Notes under the pieces: generated by a model
What the model was told of the DNA's origin: nothing
Databases searched by the model: none
The model's input: only the letters and a program-made list of their open reading frames with translations
In this document: positions 25,001 to 37,616 of the stretch, piece by piece
Position numbering within the stretch: the first letter of the stretch is position 1
How the letters are laid out: every line of letters begins with the position of its first letter
DNA from: Chondrosia reniformis
Lineage: Eukaryota > Porifera > Demospongiae > Chondrillida > Chondrillidae
Length of the DNA: 64,000 nt
Direction: 5' to 3'
Assembly (NCBI GenBank): GCA_947172415.1
Contig: OX359193.1
Location: forward strand, 4,768,501-4,832,500
Translations under genes and position numbers: made by a program

Positions 25001-25918
25001 TTGGAGGATAAAGCTCTAACCATTCTTCACCTGTCCATGCCAGTAGCTTGTTTGTACAAGTGCCATGAGTGTCTCTACCTCCTATCAGAGTTAACTGATC
25101 TTTTATGATGGCTACTCCACTATTGTGAGAATGTGGAGGTAGTTTTGACCATTCATTGGTTTTAACATCGTAAATCTGAATTATCTGCTCTGTGCAGACG
25201 AATACTCTTTGATTGATGACAACAGCTTTGCCAAAACGAGTTCCTTTAGGCATTTTCGGTATTTCAGTAGATTTTAGGACATGACCTCCTCCAACTGCCA
25301 GGAGGTCACTGTGAAATACCTAATTAGAGAGAAGAAAGAAAAGATAATATTCACTGTTTGGATGAACTGAATAACACGGAAGGAGCAAGTTCTGTAGCAG
25401 CTTATTGTATGAACACTTTGGGGCCTGAAAGTGCCGTAAATCTTGTCTTAACTTGCATACATGGCTGAGATGTAGTTTATATTAGAAAACTTCACGTATA
25501 CAGTGACCAGCTAATTGCCACCAGTGGAGTAACAGAAAGGCTATTCAGTTGCGGAAAGATTACGAATCAGTTCCTTGCTTTCTAACTTGTTCCCTAAAAG
25601 GATATGAATTGCGTGTAGCTCTTCGCTTTATAGTTGACTGGTTTGGTTTAGGTTTTATATGGACCCAACAACTGTAATTGAATTTAAGTACACAAGCCAG
25701 CCAAGTACTCCTTTCTAAATAAACCCAATCAAACAGCCTCTGTAAAGATATGCCAGCTACGTCCTGACAGAGCAGGTTCACTTGCAATATCTGTCTCAGC
25801 CCAACGCTTTAAGTATTTCAGATCTATAGCTGCAGTCAGACCATTCGATACTGGGCAGCTCCGCCCATCTTTTACTTACAAGAGACCAATTATGTAAACT
25901 CACTTTATCTGTGTTCAT
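19016..25918 (-). CDS. Kelch - heptapeptide repeat - coiled coil - Death domain protein (tandem copy 1)
   Basis: Exons in transcript order: 25918-25880 (MNTDKVSLHNWSL), 25319-24483 (kelch; begins VFHSDLLAVGGGH), 23186-22254 (about 38 heptads such as SLKEGDT, then EKQTLIDQVERLKQ), 21561-21496, 21425-21258, 21192-21088, 21024-20836, 20620-20540, 20329-20179, about 20164-20070, and 19322-19016. The kelch part has LTLIGGRD and LVIVSGGE motifs but some blades lack the double Gly. The middle exons encode charged heptads (VTRELRDTQKDNLHLKERN) typical of a long coiled coil. The last exon (KWEEIAICLQFRDAKITSL ... MLRSWLRQ) reads as a Death domain, known as an adaptor fold in apoptotic and innate-immune signalling. 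Phase does not match cleanly between the last three exons, so one border or a small exon is probably wrong. Not a recognised family architecture. Confidence 0.78.
21984..22107. repeat. Short fold-back repeat, copy 1
   Basis: Arms 21984-22030 (CATCTTTTGGCATCTAAAGA, CAGTTTGG) and 22053-22107 (CCAAACTG, GTCTTTAGACGTCC) are imperfect reverse complements. It lies in the intron before the heptad exon and recurs at 31567-31690 and 40314-40437 in the other units. Confidence 0.8.
22374..23186 (-). repeat. 21-bp coding minisatellite (heptapeptide SLKEGDT), about 38 copies
   Basis: In-frame tandem 21-bp units encode the heptad (E/K)GD(T/A)SL(K/E). Variants such as EGDANLK, EGDISLE and GGDTSLK are interspersed, and longer blocks are themselves duplicated (KGDTSLE ... 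EGDASLV EGDISLE appears twice). Each heptad has one Leu and a charged remainder, so it may be a single-hydrophobic-position coil or an extended spacer. The block joins directly to a classical coiled coil. Confidence 0.93.
23340..23608. repeat. 19-bp minisatellite GTACCTAGCTGTATACGTA
   Basis: About 14 units of GTACCTAGCTGTATACGTA with variants (CATA, CGCA, TGTA ends), in the intron between the kelch and heptad exons. A shorter array is at 32793-32949 in unit 2 and about two units remain at 41018-41060 in unit 3. Confidence 0.92.
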
Positions 25919-28900
25919 ATCTTCAACAAAGCGAACAAAACTAAAAACGGACTGCTCTAACTGTAACTGTCACTATAACAACGTTGAACTATACTGGCTC
26001 TAGATCTGTTGATCCCGCCTCTAGATCTCCTGAGAGGAAAGTAAGGTATGCATCATTACGTGATGTTTATATAGTGAACACTACTAATACAGCTGTACCA
26101 TATATATGCTATGGTTTTTACAAACTGCTATAGAAGATCCATGTGATCAAAAGACCATGCTGGAGGTGGTGGAGATAATTGGTGAAAGAACCTGTTGCTC
26201 CTATGCCTGGTAATACACGAGTCATACCTGAGTCTACCTGGAACAGTTGGAGTTGTGGTCCAATTGATGCAGCTGGTGAACAAAGAGCTCAGTCTGGATC
26301 TGCAGGTCTTTCTGGTCCAGGGGAATTACTGGTCCTACTTATTTGAGGTTAGTCTGCAGAATATGGCAAGGATGGCAGACCTATATATACATGTGAAGTA
26401 TGTGAGGCATATGAAACAAGTATAAATGAGTTTTAGTGTGTTCACATTAGAGAGGTGGTCACATTAGAGAGGTGGTCACATTAGGGAGGTGGTCACTTTA
26501 GGGAGGTGATCACATTAGAGAGGTGGTCACATTATAGAGGTGGTCACATTAGGGTGGTCACATTAGGGGTGGTCACATTAGGGAGGTGGTCACATTAGAG
26601 AGGTGGTCACATTAGAGAGGTGGTCACATTAGGGAGGTGGTCACATTAGGGGTGGTCACATTAGAGAGGTGGTCACATTAGGGGGTGGTCACATTAGAGA
26701 GGTGGTCACATTAGGGAGGTGGTCACATTAGAGAGGTGGTCACACTAGAGAGGTGGTCACCACATTAGAGAGGTTATAATATTAAAGAGGTAGTACGTTG
26801 CATTAGAGAGGTGGCCACATTAGAGAGGTGGTCACACTAGAGAGGTTATAACATTAAAGAGGTAGATGATGCGCAGTCATATAGTTACTAAGTGAATGTG
26901 TAAGATATTAAAGAACAAGATAATTTTAAACCCTTCAAGTACACACTTATTTAAATAAGTGAAGAAAATATATTTTAACAGAGTGACATTTCTGTAAGGT
27001 GCCGAGGGAGGAGATGTTGTTTGAATAAGAATAGCGCAAAGTTACATTCACCTCCCAACAGACAAAAATATAAAAGAATGGAATTTGAGTGATTACACAA
27101 TAACAAATGGAAGATTGTAGTCCAATAACAAGAATGAAGGTGGACTATTATATACTTCTCCTTTCACATAGAGTACACCTAATTAAGTGGCATTTGCAAT
27201 GAAATTCTTCTTCATGAATGTTTGAAGCTAATGAACAAGACATTTTGTATTCCATGAATGGCAAATTCAAGATTTAATTTAATGTTTTAGAGAGTGCTTC
27301 ATTATTATTATATGGAGGTGCAGGTGCTTGGTCACACTAGAAAATGTATAATTAAGATTTTAAGGAACAAGGTGATTTCAAACCTTTATATTTGTATGTC
27401 CACACCTATATATATAAACAAGACAATGCATTTTATATATACAATTAATAGTAAGAGTTCTGTAAGGTGCGGAGGGAGGAGATGTTGTTGTTGAATAAGA
27501 CAAAAATATAAAAGAATGGTGAGTGATTACACAATAACAAATGGAAGATTGCACATTTAAATGACATGAATCGAATATTTAAGGCTAATGGATATAGAGA
27601 TACATTGAGATCTATAATTCTGCATTCCAGGAATGGCAAACTTAGAGAAATGAACTACCTTTAGGTTTTAAAGAGATTCTCTGTTACATTTAGTTTTCAC
27701 AGAAGCCCAGACTATCTTAACTATGTAACATTATATGGAGTTTACAGTAGATACATAGCTAGTTTGTGGTTATAATTAAAATCCTATAATTGACCATATG
27801 GTTGTATATAGTATGTTCCACTGACACTGCGGAGACATTATGTACTCTAAAATAAATGAGCATTCAAATCCCTTCCTGTTAAATATATATCAACTTACAT
27901 ATGTAGAGGCTCTCCAATGAGTGTGCAATCAGTTATACACACATTCCACTACACTCTTTTATTATACTATGTTTGACAGTAGCTCGAAAATATATCTGCT
28001 TATCATCATAGCACAGCACAGCACAGCACAGACCTAGTGCAATTAACTCTGTTTCTTCATATATTTGCCATTTCTTATGATCAGCCAATCTATAACTTGA
28101 ATGTTTATTATTGAAGAGATGGATGGGAGAACCATATTTGTATGTTTATTCTGCAACTGCTACATGTATATAGATCTACAAATAAACTGCAATCATGCAT
28201 TGCAAAATTTTACAAATGACAAATAACAATTTATGTGCCTTTTATTATATTCTAATGCAGACAACTTATATACAGTACAATTAATACAAAAGAGTTACAC
28301 TCCACATTATGTACTGCTTGCATTGATTTGCTATATATACGTAAGTTTAAGCTAACATAGAGATGCATGGGGTATGCATGTAAAAATTACTTCATTAAAA
28401 ATTAAAGATAGGCAACGTTATGTATGAATAGTAGTCTCATTAAAGAGATATTTAGTTCTTGAGAAAAAGAGCTTGCCCATCTTAGCTCTCATATTATGGA
28501 ATGTCATTCATATTTCCATCCGCCAGCTGTCACTTTTCAGTGATTATATATATAGCAACCTGTGATACAAGATTTACTAAAGAATTTGTCATGGATACAT
28601 ACACTAAGCTGTGGTATGTATACGTATATCACTATAGCTAGGCAATTATATAATGCATGAGGAGTATTTTTGACTTGGTGGCTGAATATAGTTTCCATAT
28701 ATAATTTGAATTGATTAGTTGGAATCACGCCTAATATTATATACATTCCTTATATACTGAAGTGAACTTATGCAATCTCAAATATACGTACATGCATATT
28801 GTGCCAAGTGGAAATGTACTGTAAGTGCTTATCAAAATTATAAACAAAAAAATGTATTTGTAATGAATTTGTTTCTGTAGTGTTTTTGTCTTTTCTACTT

Positions 28901-29059
28901 GTTAGCTAAAAGACTTTCTATAAGTAACTCTCTCTTGTACCTCTGTATCAGAAGGGATGAAAGTAACAAATATTAAATCAAACACTTTAAATACTCAAAT
29001 TGAAGGTACACAAACCATAACTAACCTGTACACATTTGTTTTTAACTTATAGTCGTTAA
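25919..29059. other. Spacer between tandem copies 1 and 2
   Basis: Holds the presumed promoter of copy 1 (to about 26.1 kb), the 17-bp minisatellite and AT-rich DNA, then the 3' flank of copy 2. A 76-codon open frame at 26195-26425 is identical in unit 2 at 35580, but the units are so similar that this conservation says nothing about function. No gene was recognised. Confidence 0.5.
26438..26870. repeat. 17-bp minisatellite CACATTAGAGAGGTGGT, unit 1
   Basis: About 24 units of CACATTAGAGAGGTGGT and variants (AGGGAGG, AGGGG, ATAGAGG), ending with degenerate units joined to TTATAATATTAAAGAGGTAG. The array lies upstream of copy 1 and recurs with a different length at 35826-36180. Confidence 0.93.
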
Positions 29060-32000
29060 TTACATCATTCTACACCACGTCTGAGGCACTTCATCAATAT
29101 TTGTTCTTTGCGCTACAGCCATGTGTCTAGTTTTCAGTTCAGTTCTGTGAAAAGAATATCTTCACTCAACGCCATCGAGTAATAAAATACTTAATTAGTA
29201 GATATGTATGTACATCATGCATCTTTTAAGAGTATCTAGGGACACATTTCATATTATCTATTGTAGAATTTCTCATTATAAGGACAGAATTCTAGTCATA
29301 CATGGACATACTCTATGAATATCATTAAAGAGTAATGAATAAATTTACAGAACTAATCTTCCTGTGTACATAGTCAACTGGCCCAGTTAACTGGTGTACA
29401 TACATTAGTCAGAGATCAGGGACTGCAGAGGAGGTCTGGCAGACCCTTCAAATGGCGAGCCAACAATTTGAATAAAATTGAAGACTGATTGGTGAAGGAA
29501 TCAGCAAGAGTCTCAGTTCTCTTAAAATTTACTGTATTACACTAACTACCCATAAGTGGGTTTAGTACAGGTTCTTTTAAACTAAAATCTTTACTAAAAT
29601 AATAATATTACCAGTCTCCATTCAAATTTGAGTCAGTCAGTTTCTCTATATTTGCAGAAACAAGTAACAACAACTTTACCCAACTAAAATCAAATTACTA
29701 GCTCCCTTCACACCTGTAGACTATTGTCAGTGGCGAGGTTTACTCTATATCTGATGAGTAGAAATAGATATAAGTCAACTGTAATAGACTATTGTATCAG
29801 GACCAACTTAAGGATTTATATACAATTGCTTCTATAGATACTCACCTCATTAATTCTCCTTTGCTTTGCTTCTCTAAATAGTGGAAATGAATCAAATAGC
29901 TCAATTAACAAGTCTAGTACATTTCTTTGCAAAATAATGACTACTAAAGCTAACCTTCCAACATGTCTAATGATTTCTTCATTTCTTGTAGAACAGAGCC
30001 AAATCCTTCAACCTTTCTCAACATATTACTCCTCAACTCTTCAGCTTGCTTTTCAGTTTTATCCCTCTCTTCTTTCAAAGTATTTAGGGAAGCTTCAAGA
30101 GAGCTCTACACAAGAAGAAATGAAAAAAATGGAATTAAAAAATTAATCTAAATACGACGTCTCTAGAGTCATAGATAACTTGAGAAAATCGTTTAATAAT
30201 CAATAATAGATGAGTTGTCCCAAATTATAACACTCTACCCTTTATGGTAGTTGAGAAAAACATGCCTAAAGGAAGTACCCATAATCACTCCCGAGTATAG
30301 TAATAGTGAAATGAAATACCTTCTCTTCTCTTAGTTTGATGTTCTCCTCTTGTAACTCTGCAACTCTTTCTTTATTTTGCTGTTGGTGCTGTAGTCTAGT
30401 CTATATTGCAGTACGTAGATGTCTTGTCAATCATGATCAGTTACTACTTGTAAATGTGTATGAAATATACATGCACATATATATGTATGTACAAAGTGCC
30501 ATCTATGATTAACACATTCACATGTTACATACAGTATTCATTCAGCTCATTAATACACCTATCACTATATACGTACATGAAAATTGGATATCAACATGTC
30601 AAAACAATAGATTACCTTCAATTCTGAATTGCCTTCTTCCAGAAGAGAATTGGTTTTCTTTAAGTCATTGATACGTTCTTCCAGGTGCCCTTTGGAAACT
30701 TCTAATTTGTCTACATTTGTTTGAGTATCTTTCAATTCCCTGGTTACTTCAGCTATATTTCTTTGAGTGTCTCTCAGTTCTCTGGTCAGTTCAGCCAACT
30801 TCTCCTACATCAATATAAGAGGGTTGATCAAAAACCATATTCATCACATGTCAATAGTGACACTCACAGTAGACTGGCTGTTGGAATCCCTTAAATCTGA
30901 ATTTGTTTTCCTGAATTCTGAAATGGATTCCTTTATTTCAATGTTGGACTCCTTCAAATCTGTATTACGTTCTTTCAGGTGTAGATTGTCTTTCTGAGTG
31001 TCTCTCAGTTCTCTGGTCACTTCAGCTATCCTCTCCTACATGCACAGTATTAAGAGCGTGTAAGTCAAAGAACACATTTATAAATCCTCTCCAGCGTCTT
31101 CATACCTCAAGACGTTCAATGTTTTTCTGTTGTGTCTCTGTTCCTTTGCTGCTTGAATCAGCTACTTCAGTCTGTATATACACACAACAGGGCATATATT
31201 AATGGAAGTGAGATGTAGCATTTGTAGAAAAAACTTTAAACAAATTTTGTGGAAGGAATTAATCAGTGATACATACATAGAAAGTACATTAAAAAGGTCA
31301 ACACCAGATATTTCGATTCTGATGATAATTGTATTCCCAACAGACTAGCATTGATAACGTGTAAACATATACTTATGTACATGAGATGTGTTAACTTGCT
31401 GTGATCCAAAGTCAAGAGGTGAAACTCATTAAATTTGTAAATAATCTGTAATATAATATCAGTACACTATCGGCTCTCTAGTCCACAATGTACTTTCACC
31501 AGTCAGGATGAGACTTCAATTGATCTTTCTATTTAACAATGTGTCTGTATGTCCCATATGTACTATATCTTTTGGATGGTTCATCTTTTGGCATCTAAAG
31601 ATGCAGTTTGGTATACCTTTTGTCAACAAAATATTTACCAAACTGTGTCTTTAGACATCCAAAAAGTCAAAAGACGAACCATCAAAAGATAAGTTGGAAG
31701 CAGTTACGGAAGTTATTCTTACTCTATTAGGTGTAAACTGGTGGATAACTAGTGATGTTGTGTGCAGGCAGTGCTAATACATCCAGCCAGTTTAAATCAG
31801 CAGAGGTGTGGGAGGTGTTACAGTAGGATACAGTACCTTCAACTGAGTGTTTCTCTCCATCAGTTCTTGGACCTTTAGTTCATACTCTCTTTTAGATTGC
31901 TTCAATCTCTCTACTTGATCAATCAATGTCTGCTTCTCTCCCTCCTCCAAACTAGTGTCTCCCTCCTTCAAGCTAGTGTCTCCCTCCTTCAAGCTAGCGT

Positions 32001-35000
32001 CTCCCTCCTTCAAGCTAGCGTCTCCCTCTTTCAAACTAGTGTCTCCATCCTCCAAGCTAGTGTCTCCCTCCTTCAAGCTAGCGTCTCCCTCCTTCAAGCT
32101 AGTGTCTCCTCCCTTCAAGCTAGCGTCTCCTTCCTTCAAGCTAGCGTCTCCTTCTTCCAAGCTAGCATCTCCCTCCTTCAAGCTAGCGTCTCCTTCCTTC
32201 AAGCTAGTGTCTCCTTCCTTCAAGCTAGTGTCTCCTTCCTTCAAGCTAGCGTCTCCCTCCTTCAAGCTAACGTCTCCCTCTTTCAAGCTAGCGTCTCCCT
32301 CCTTCAAGCTAGTGTCTCCCTCCTTCAAGCTAGTGTCTCCTTCCTTCAAGCTAGTGTCTCCTTCCTTCAAGTTAGCGTCTCCTTCTTCCAAGCTAGCATC
32401 TCCCTCCTTCAAGCTAGTGTCTCCTTCCTTCAAGCTAGTGTCTCCTTCCTTCAAGCTAGTCTTTCCTTCCTTCAAGCTAGCGTCTCCTTCTTCCAAGCTA
32501 ATGTCTCCTTCCACCAAGCTAGCATCTCCCTCCTTCAAGCTAGTGTCTCCTTCCTTCAAGCTAGCGTCTCCTTCTTCCAAGCTAGTGTCCCCTTTCTTCA
32601 AGCTAGTGTCTTCCTCCTTCAAGCTAGTGTCTCCCTCCTAAGAATAGATGTTAATACTCTTATACACCTATGCACACTACTGCATTTTATGAAAATAACT
32701 ATTCAAACTATTTAAAATATGGTTCAATTATACTGTACAAAACAAACACATCTAAAGTCCTTGTAGAAGTCAGTAAGTCAATATTTGTATACGCAGTACC
32801 TAACTGTATACATAGTACCTAGCTGTATATGTATATAGTACCTAACTGTATACATAGTACCTAGCTGTATATGTAGTACCTAACTGTATATACGTAGTTC
32901 CTAGCTGTATACGCAGTACCTAGCTGTATACGTAGTACCTAGCTGTCCTATTTTTGGCAGTAGAGTAAAATGCACTGACTTTATACTTACAATTTAATTC
33001 CTATAGTTACCTATACTGTGCCCCTTAACCAGAAACTAATTGGGGCACCAAAGGCACCCCTATATTGTTTTCAGAATTTATGTTAACATATATCTGTCAC
33101 CAAAATGGGCTGGCTTTCGTTTTCTAGCTTAAAATTAGCTTTCTCTTCCTTTGCGTCGAACGTTGAATGAACGAAAGGATTTAGAAACTACCTATACTAA
33201 TACTATGTAATATAAAGCTTGCGCAAAAACGTTTTCTACGAGATATGGCCTTGAAAAATTGACGGCCAACAAGAGTCGACTGGAAATCGGTTAACCCGAT
33301 ATCTATGAGAACCAACCAAGTAGTTTTAAGTTTACTTAGGGGCGCCTGGCGCCCCACGAGTTCTTTAAACTCGAAATACTTGTTTTTTCTCCTTTTATCT
33401 TCTTTGTAAGCAAAGGGCACAATAATAAATAAATAAATAATATACTTAAAATCCTAATTAAATGAATACATTTGAATAATTTTCTAAACATTTACTGACA
33501 AATCTATTTGCCTTTATTTATCTCTCATACACTAACTTTAACAAGGAACACCCAATTTAAGAAACAAATCTTTTAGTAAGGCTAAGACGTTGACGGCTAT
33601 TTTTCACTGGTAAAATAGCCGACTTTAGACTGCCAAATAAACTTTGCAGCAATTTACTGTTAAGGAAGTAGTTTAATAATTGTGTCTACAACCAACACTA
33701 CTGCATAGTTATAACTACTCACATGACAGGATGTTAAATTACATGTGTAGTGCGATAAGAAACCGTTTTAAAACTTGGCACTTCTATAAATGTACACACT
33801 CTACTTTCTCCTTCAAATGCAAAGAGCAAGAAGACTTAACAGTCTTAACAAGACTTAATGTTTAGTAATTAAATAAGTTACTAACCTCAACTGCAATATC
33901 GCACTGTACAGCTCTTGTCTCATAGTCTCCTCCTCCAAAGGTGAGAAACGTAGTTCCGTTGAGGGAAACCGTACAGGTATTGTAATAAGACGTTTCTTCA
34001 CTAATTCGTGTCCACTTCTTCTTCTCGAAAATGAAGATTCCTTTTGGACCTACTATGACTGGTAGGGTGCTGTATTGTAAAAGTGAACTGTCCAATGGTG
34101 CGCACTCGAGCATTTCCCAGTGATGTACATCATTTTTGGTAAGTGAAGGCATAAATTTCTTCTTATTCATTCTCCAAAAACATCCATAGAGCCAGTAGTA
34201 GATGTAAATGTATTCACCACACAATGCCATGTGGTGTCGTAATAATGGTTTAGGAAGTTTAAGATTCGACCGGATCCACTTTCTATTCTTAATATCCAGG
34301 AATTCAATTGCGTCTACTGGTATGCCGTCTCTTCCTTCTCCTCCAGACACAATTACTAAGTCTTCAATTGCAAGAACATCTGGACTGGATTGGGCGGTGT
34401 ACATTGGAGGATAAAGCTCTAACCATTCTTCACCTGTCCATGCCAGTAGCTTGTTTGTACAAGTGCCATGAGTGTCTCTACCTCCTATCAGAGTTAACTG
34501 ATCTTTTATGATGGCTACTCCACTATTGTGAGAATGTGGAGGTAGTATTGACCATTTATTTGTTTTAACATCGTAAATCTGAATTATCTGCTCTGTGCAG
34601 ACGAATACTCTTTGATTGATGACAACAGCTTTGCCAAAACGGGTTCCTTTAGGCATTTTTGGTATTTCAGTAGATTTTAGGACATGACCTCCTCCAGCTG
34701 CCAGGAAGTCACTGTGAAATACCTAATTAGAGAGAAGAAAGAAAAGATAATATTCACTGTTAGGAGGAACTGAATAACATGGAAGGAGCAAGTTCTGTAG
34801 TAGCTTATTGTATGAACACTTTGGGGCCTGAAAGTGCCGTAAATCTTGTCTCAACTTGCATACATGGCTGAGATGTAGTTTAGTAAACTTCACGTATACA
34901 GTGACAAGCTAATTGCCACCAGTAGAGTAACAGAAAGGCTATTCAGTTGCGGAAAGATTACGAATCAGTTCCTCGCTTTCTAACTTGTTCCCTAAAAGGA

Positions 35001-35296
35001 TATGAATTGCGTATGGCTCTTTGCTTTATAGTTGACTGGTTTGGTTTAGGTTTTATATGGACCCAACAACTGTAATTGAATTTAAGTACACAAGCCAGCC
35101 AAGTACTCCTTTCTAAACAAACCCAATCGAAAAGTCTCTGTAAAGATATGCCAGCTATGTCCTGATAGAGCAGGTTCACTTGCAATATCTGTCTCAGAGA
35201 TCTATAGCTGCAGTCAGACCATTCGATTCCGTGCGGCTCCGCCCATCTTTTACTTACAAGAGACCAATTATGTAAACTCACTTTATCTTTGTTCAT
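29060..35296 (-). CDS. Kelch - heptapeptide repeat - coiled coil protein, Death domain lost (tandem copy 2)
   Basis: Paralogue of copy 1. Exons: 35296-35258 (MNKDKVSLHNWSL), 34722-33886 (kelch), 32637-31837 (about 33 heptads plus EKQTLIDQVERLKQ), 31166-31101, 31034-30868, 30804-30616, 30400-30320, 30109-29955, about 29940-29846 and 29144-29060. The kelch exon differs from copy 1 at few residues. One coiled-coil exon is gone: the segments matching 21425-21258 and 21192-21088 are merged into one exon here. The last exon starts like the Death exon (TELKTRHMAV against TELTTNHMDV) but ends after about 27 residues at TAA (29060-29062), so no Death fold remains. It may be expressed as a Death-less protein or be decaying. 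Confidence 0.7.
31567..31690. repeat. Short fold-back repeat, copy 2
   Basis: Equivalent of 21984-22107 in unit 2, with a few substitutions. The inverted-repeat structure is kept. Confidence 0.8.
31948..32637 (-). repeat. 21-bp coding minisatellite in copy 2, about 33 copies
   Basis: Same heptad array as at 22374-23186 but with fewer units and a different order of variants (EGKTSLK and EGDVSLK occur only here). All units stay in frame. Confidence 0.92.
32793..32949. repeat. 19-bp minisatellite, unit 2
   Basis: About eight units of the CCTAGCTGTATACGTAGTA type, shorter than the array at 23340-23608 in unit 1. Confidence 0.88.
33225..33570. other. Segment present in unit 2 but not in unit 1
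   Basis: Unit 1 runs from GCTTGCGCATCATCAAAC to TCTTTTAGTAAG at about 23875-23903. Unit 2 has about 350 bp more between the same anchors. It includes a GC-rich palindrome GGGGCGCCTGGCGCCCC at about 33340 and an AATA run near 33425. Part of it (ACTGACAAATCTATTTG) also occurs in unit 3 near 41170, so a deletion in unit 1 is as likely as an insertion here. Confidence 0.6.
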
Positions 35297-35825
35297 ATCT
35301 TCAGCAAATCGAACAAAACTAAAAACACTTCTCTGACTGCTCTAACTGTAACTGTCACTATAACAATGTTGAACTATACTGGCTCTAGATCTGTTGATCC
35401 CGCCTCTAGATCTCCTGAGAGGAAAGTAAGGTATGCATCATTTCGTGATGTTTATATAGTGAACACTACTAATACAGCTGTACCATATATATGCTATGGT
35501 TTTTACAAACTGCTATAGAAGATCCATGTGATCAAAAGACCATGCTGGAGGTGGTGGAGATAATTGGTGAAAGAACCTGTTGCTCCTATGCCTGGTAATA
35601 CACGAGTCATACCTGAGTCTACCTGGAACAGTTGGAGTTGTGGTCCAATTGATGCAGCTGGTGAACAAAGAGCTCAGTCTGGATCTGCAGGTCTTTCTGG
35701 TCCAGGGGAATTACTGGTCCTACTTATTTGAGGTTAGTCTGCAGAATATGGCAAGGATGGCAGACCTATATATACATGTGAAGTATGTGAGGCATATGAA
35801 ACAAGTATAAATGAGTTTTAGTGTG

Positions 35826-36180
35826 TTCACATTAGAGAGGTGGTCACATTAGAGAGGTGGTCACATTAGAGAGGTGGTCACATTAGAGAGGTGGTCACTT
35901 TAGGGAGGTGGTCACATTAGGGAGGTGGTCACATTATAGAGGTGGTCACATTATAGAGGTGGTCACATTAGAGAGGTGGTCACATTAGGGAGGTGGTCAC
36001 ATTAGAGAGGTTATAATATTAAAGAGGTGGAGAGGTGGTCACATTAGAGAGATGGTCACCACATTAGAGAGGTTATAATATTAAAGAGGTAGTACGTTGC
36101 ATTAGAGAGGTGGTCACATTAGAGAGGTGGCCACATTAGAGAGGTGGTCACACTAGAGAGGTTATAGCATTAAAGAGGTA
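35826..36180. repeat. 17-bp minisatellite, unit 2
   Basis: About 18 units of CACATTAGAGAGGTGGT and variants, fewer than in unit 1 (26438-26870) and without the short AGGGG variants, showing turnover after the duplication. Confidence 0.92.
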
Positions 36181-37187
36181 GATGATGCGCAGTCATATAG
36201 TTACTAAGTGAATGTGTAAGATATTAAAAAACAAGGTAATTTTAAACCCTTCAAGTACACACCTATTTAAATAAGTGAAGAAAATGTATTTTAACAGAGT
36301 GACATTTCTGTAAGGTGCAGAGGGAGGAGATGTTGTTTGAATAAGAATAGCGCAAAGTTACATTCACCTCCCAACAGACAAAAATATAAAAGAATGGAAT
36401 GTGAGTGATTACACTATAACAAATGGAAGATTGTAGTCCAATAACAAGAATGAAGGTGGACTATTACTTCTCTTTTCACATAGAGGCCTAATTAAGTGGC
36501 ATTTGCAATGAAATTCTTCTTCATGAATGTTTGAGGCTAATGAACGAGACATTTTGTATTCCATGAATGGCAAATTTAAGATTTAATTTATTGTTTTAGA
36601 GAGTGCTTCTTTAATATTATATGGAGGTGCAGGTGCATGGTCACACTAGAGAATGTATAATTAAGATTTTAAGGAACAAGGTGATTTCAAACCTTTATAT
36701 TTGTATATGTCTGCACACCTATATATATAAACAAGACAATGCATTTTATATATACAGTTAATAGTAAGAGTTCTGTAAGGTGCGGAGGGATCGAGGAGAT
36801 GTTATTGTTGAATAAGACAAAAAATTTAAAAGAATGGTGAGTGATTACACAATAACAAATGGAAGATTGCACATTTAAATGACATGAATCGAATATTTAA
36901 GGCTAATGGATATAGAGATACATTGAGATCTATAATTCTGCATTCCAGGAATGGCAAACTTAGAGATTCTCTGTTACATTTAGTTTTCACAGAAGCCCAT
37001 GTGGACACAGACTATCTTAACTATGTAACATTATATGGAGTTTACAGTAGATAGCTAGTTTGTGGTTATAATTAAAATCCTATAATTGACCATATAGTTG
37101 TATATAGTATGTTCCAATGACACTGCGGAGACATTATGTACTCTAAAATAAATGAGCATTCCAATCACTTCCTGTTAAACTTACATA

Positions 37188-37616
37188 CGGTAGACGTCAA
37201 AAAAAGTTAACGTTTGGTTTCGTTTATACGGCGTTTTGTTCCTACGGAAACGGTGTGAAGACGATACACAACGATCGATCGTCTTCGAAAAACGATCATC
37301 TGTACTTACTAAAGCATGCGAAACGGTCTTGCGTAGGAACGCATGCACGTGAGAAACGCTTCGTGTTAATTATAGTACAATTGTCCAAGTATTTCACAAG
37401 TAAGCTAAACAAGTATCCACGTGTTTAACAGTAATTTACAACTTACGTAGGAACGCAAGCAATAGACGATTGATCGTTTTTATTCATTTCGTAGGCCTAT
37501 AATAAGGACGATCTACAACGCTTTGGGACGAATTGAAGACTAAGCCGAAACAAAACGGTACGCCGTTCTGGCTTAGTCTTGACGAACGAAACGTTAACTT
37601 TTTTTGACGTCTACCG
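37188..37616. mobile_element. 429-bp MITE with TA target duplication
   Basis: Termini CGGTAGACGTCAAAAAAAGT and ACTTTTTTTGACGTCTACCG are inverted repeats of about 27 bp. TA is present at 37186-37187 and 37617-37618. Unit 1 has the uninterrupted site ACTTACATATGTAGAGG at about 27892, giving exact boundaries. There is no coding capacity. TA targeting fits a non-autonomous Tc1/mariner-type element. Confidence 0.92.

Larger units (their letters stand above)
19322..28900. repeat. Tandem segmental duplication, unit 1
   Basis: Almost the whole stretch recurs at about 29.1-38.9 kb with small indels; for example 20161-20394 matches 29937-30146 and 24483-25319 matches 33886-34722. Gene, introns, minisatellites and intergenic DNA are all copied, so this is a genomic duplication and not retroposition. 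Confidence 0.93.

Noticed and set aside
24805..25108. Plus-strand frames opposite the kelch exon (also 34208-34511)
   Set aside because: Antisense shadows of the kelch coding exon.
26195..26425. 76-codon plus-strand frame identical in units 1 and 2 (also 35580-35810)
   Set aside because: The flanking non-coding DNA is equally conserved because the duplication is recent. No domain, splice partner or codon signal supports it.
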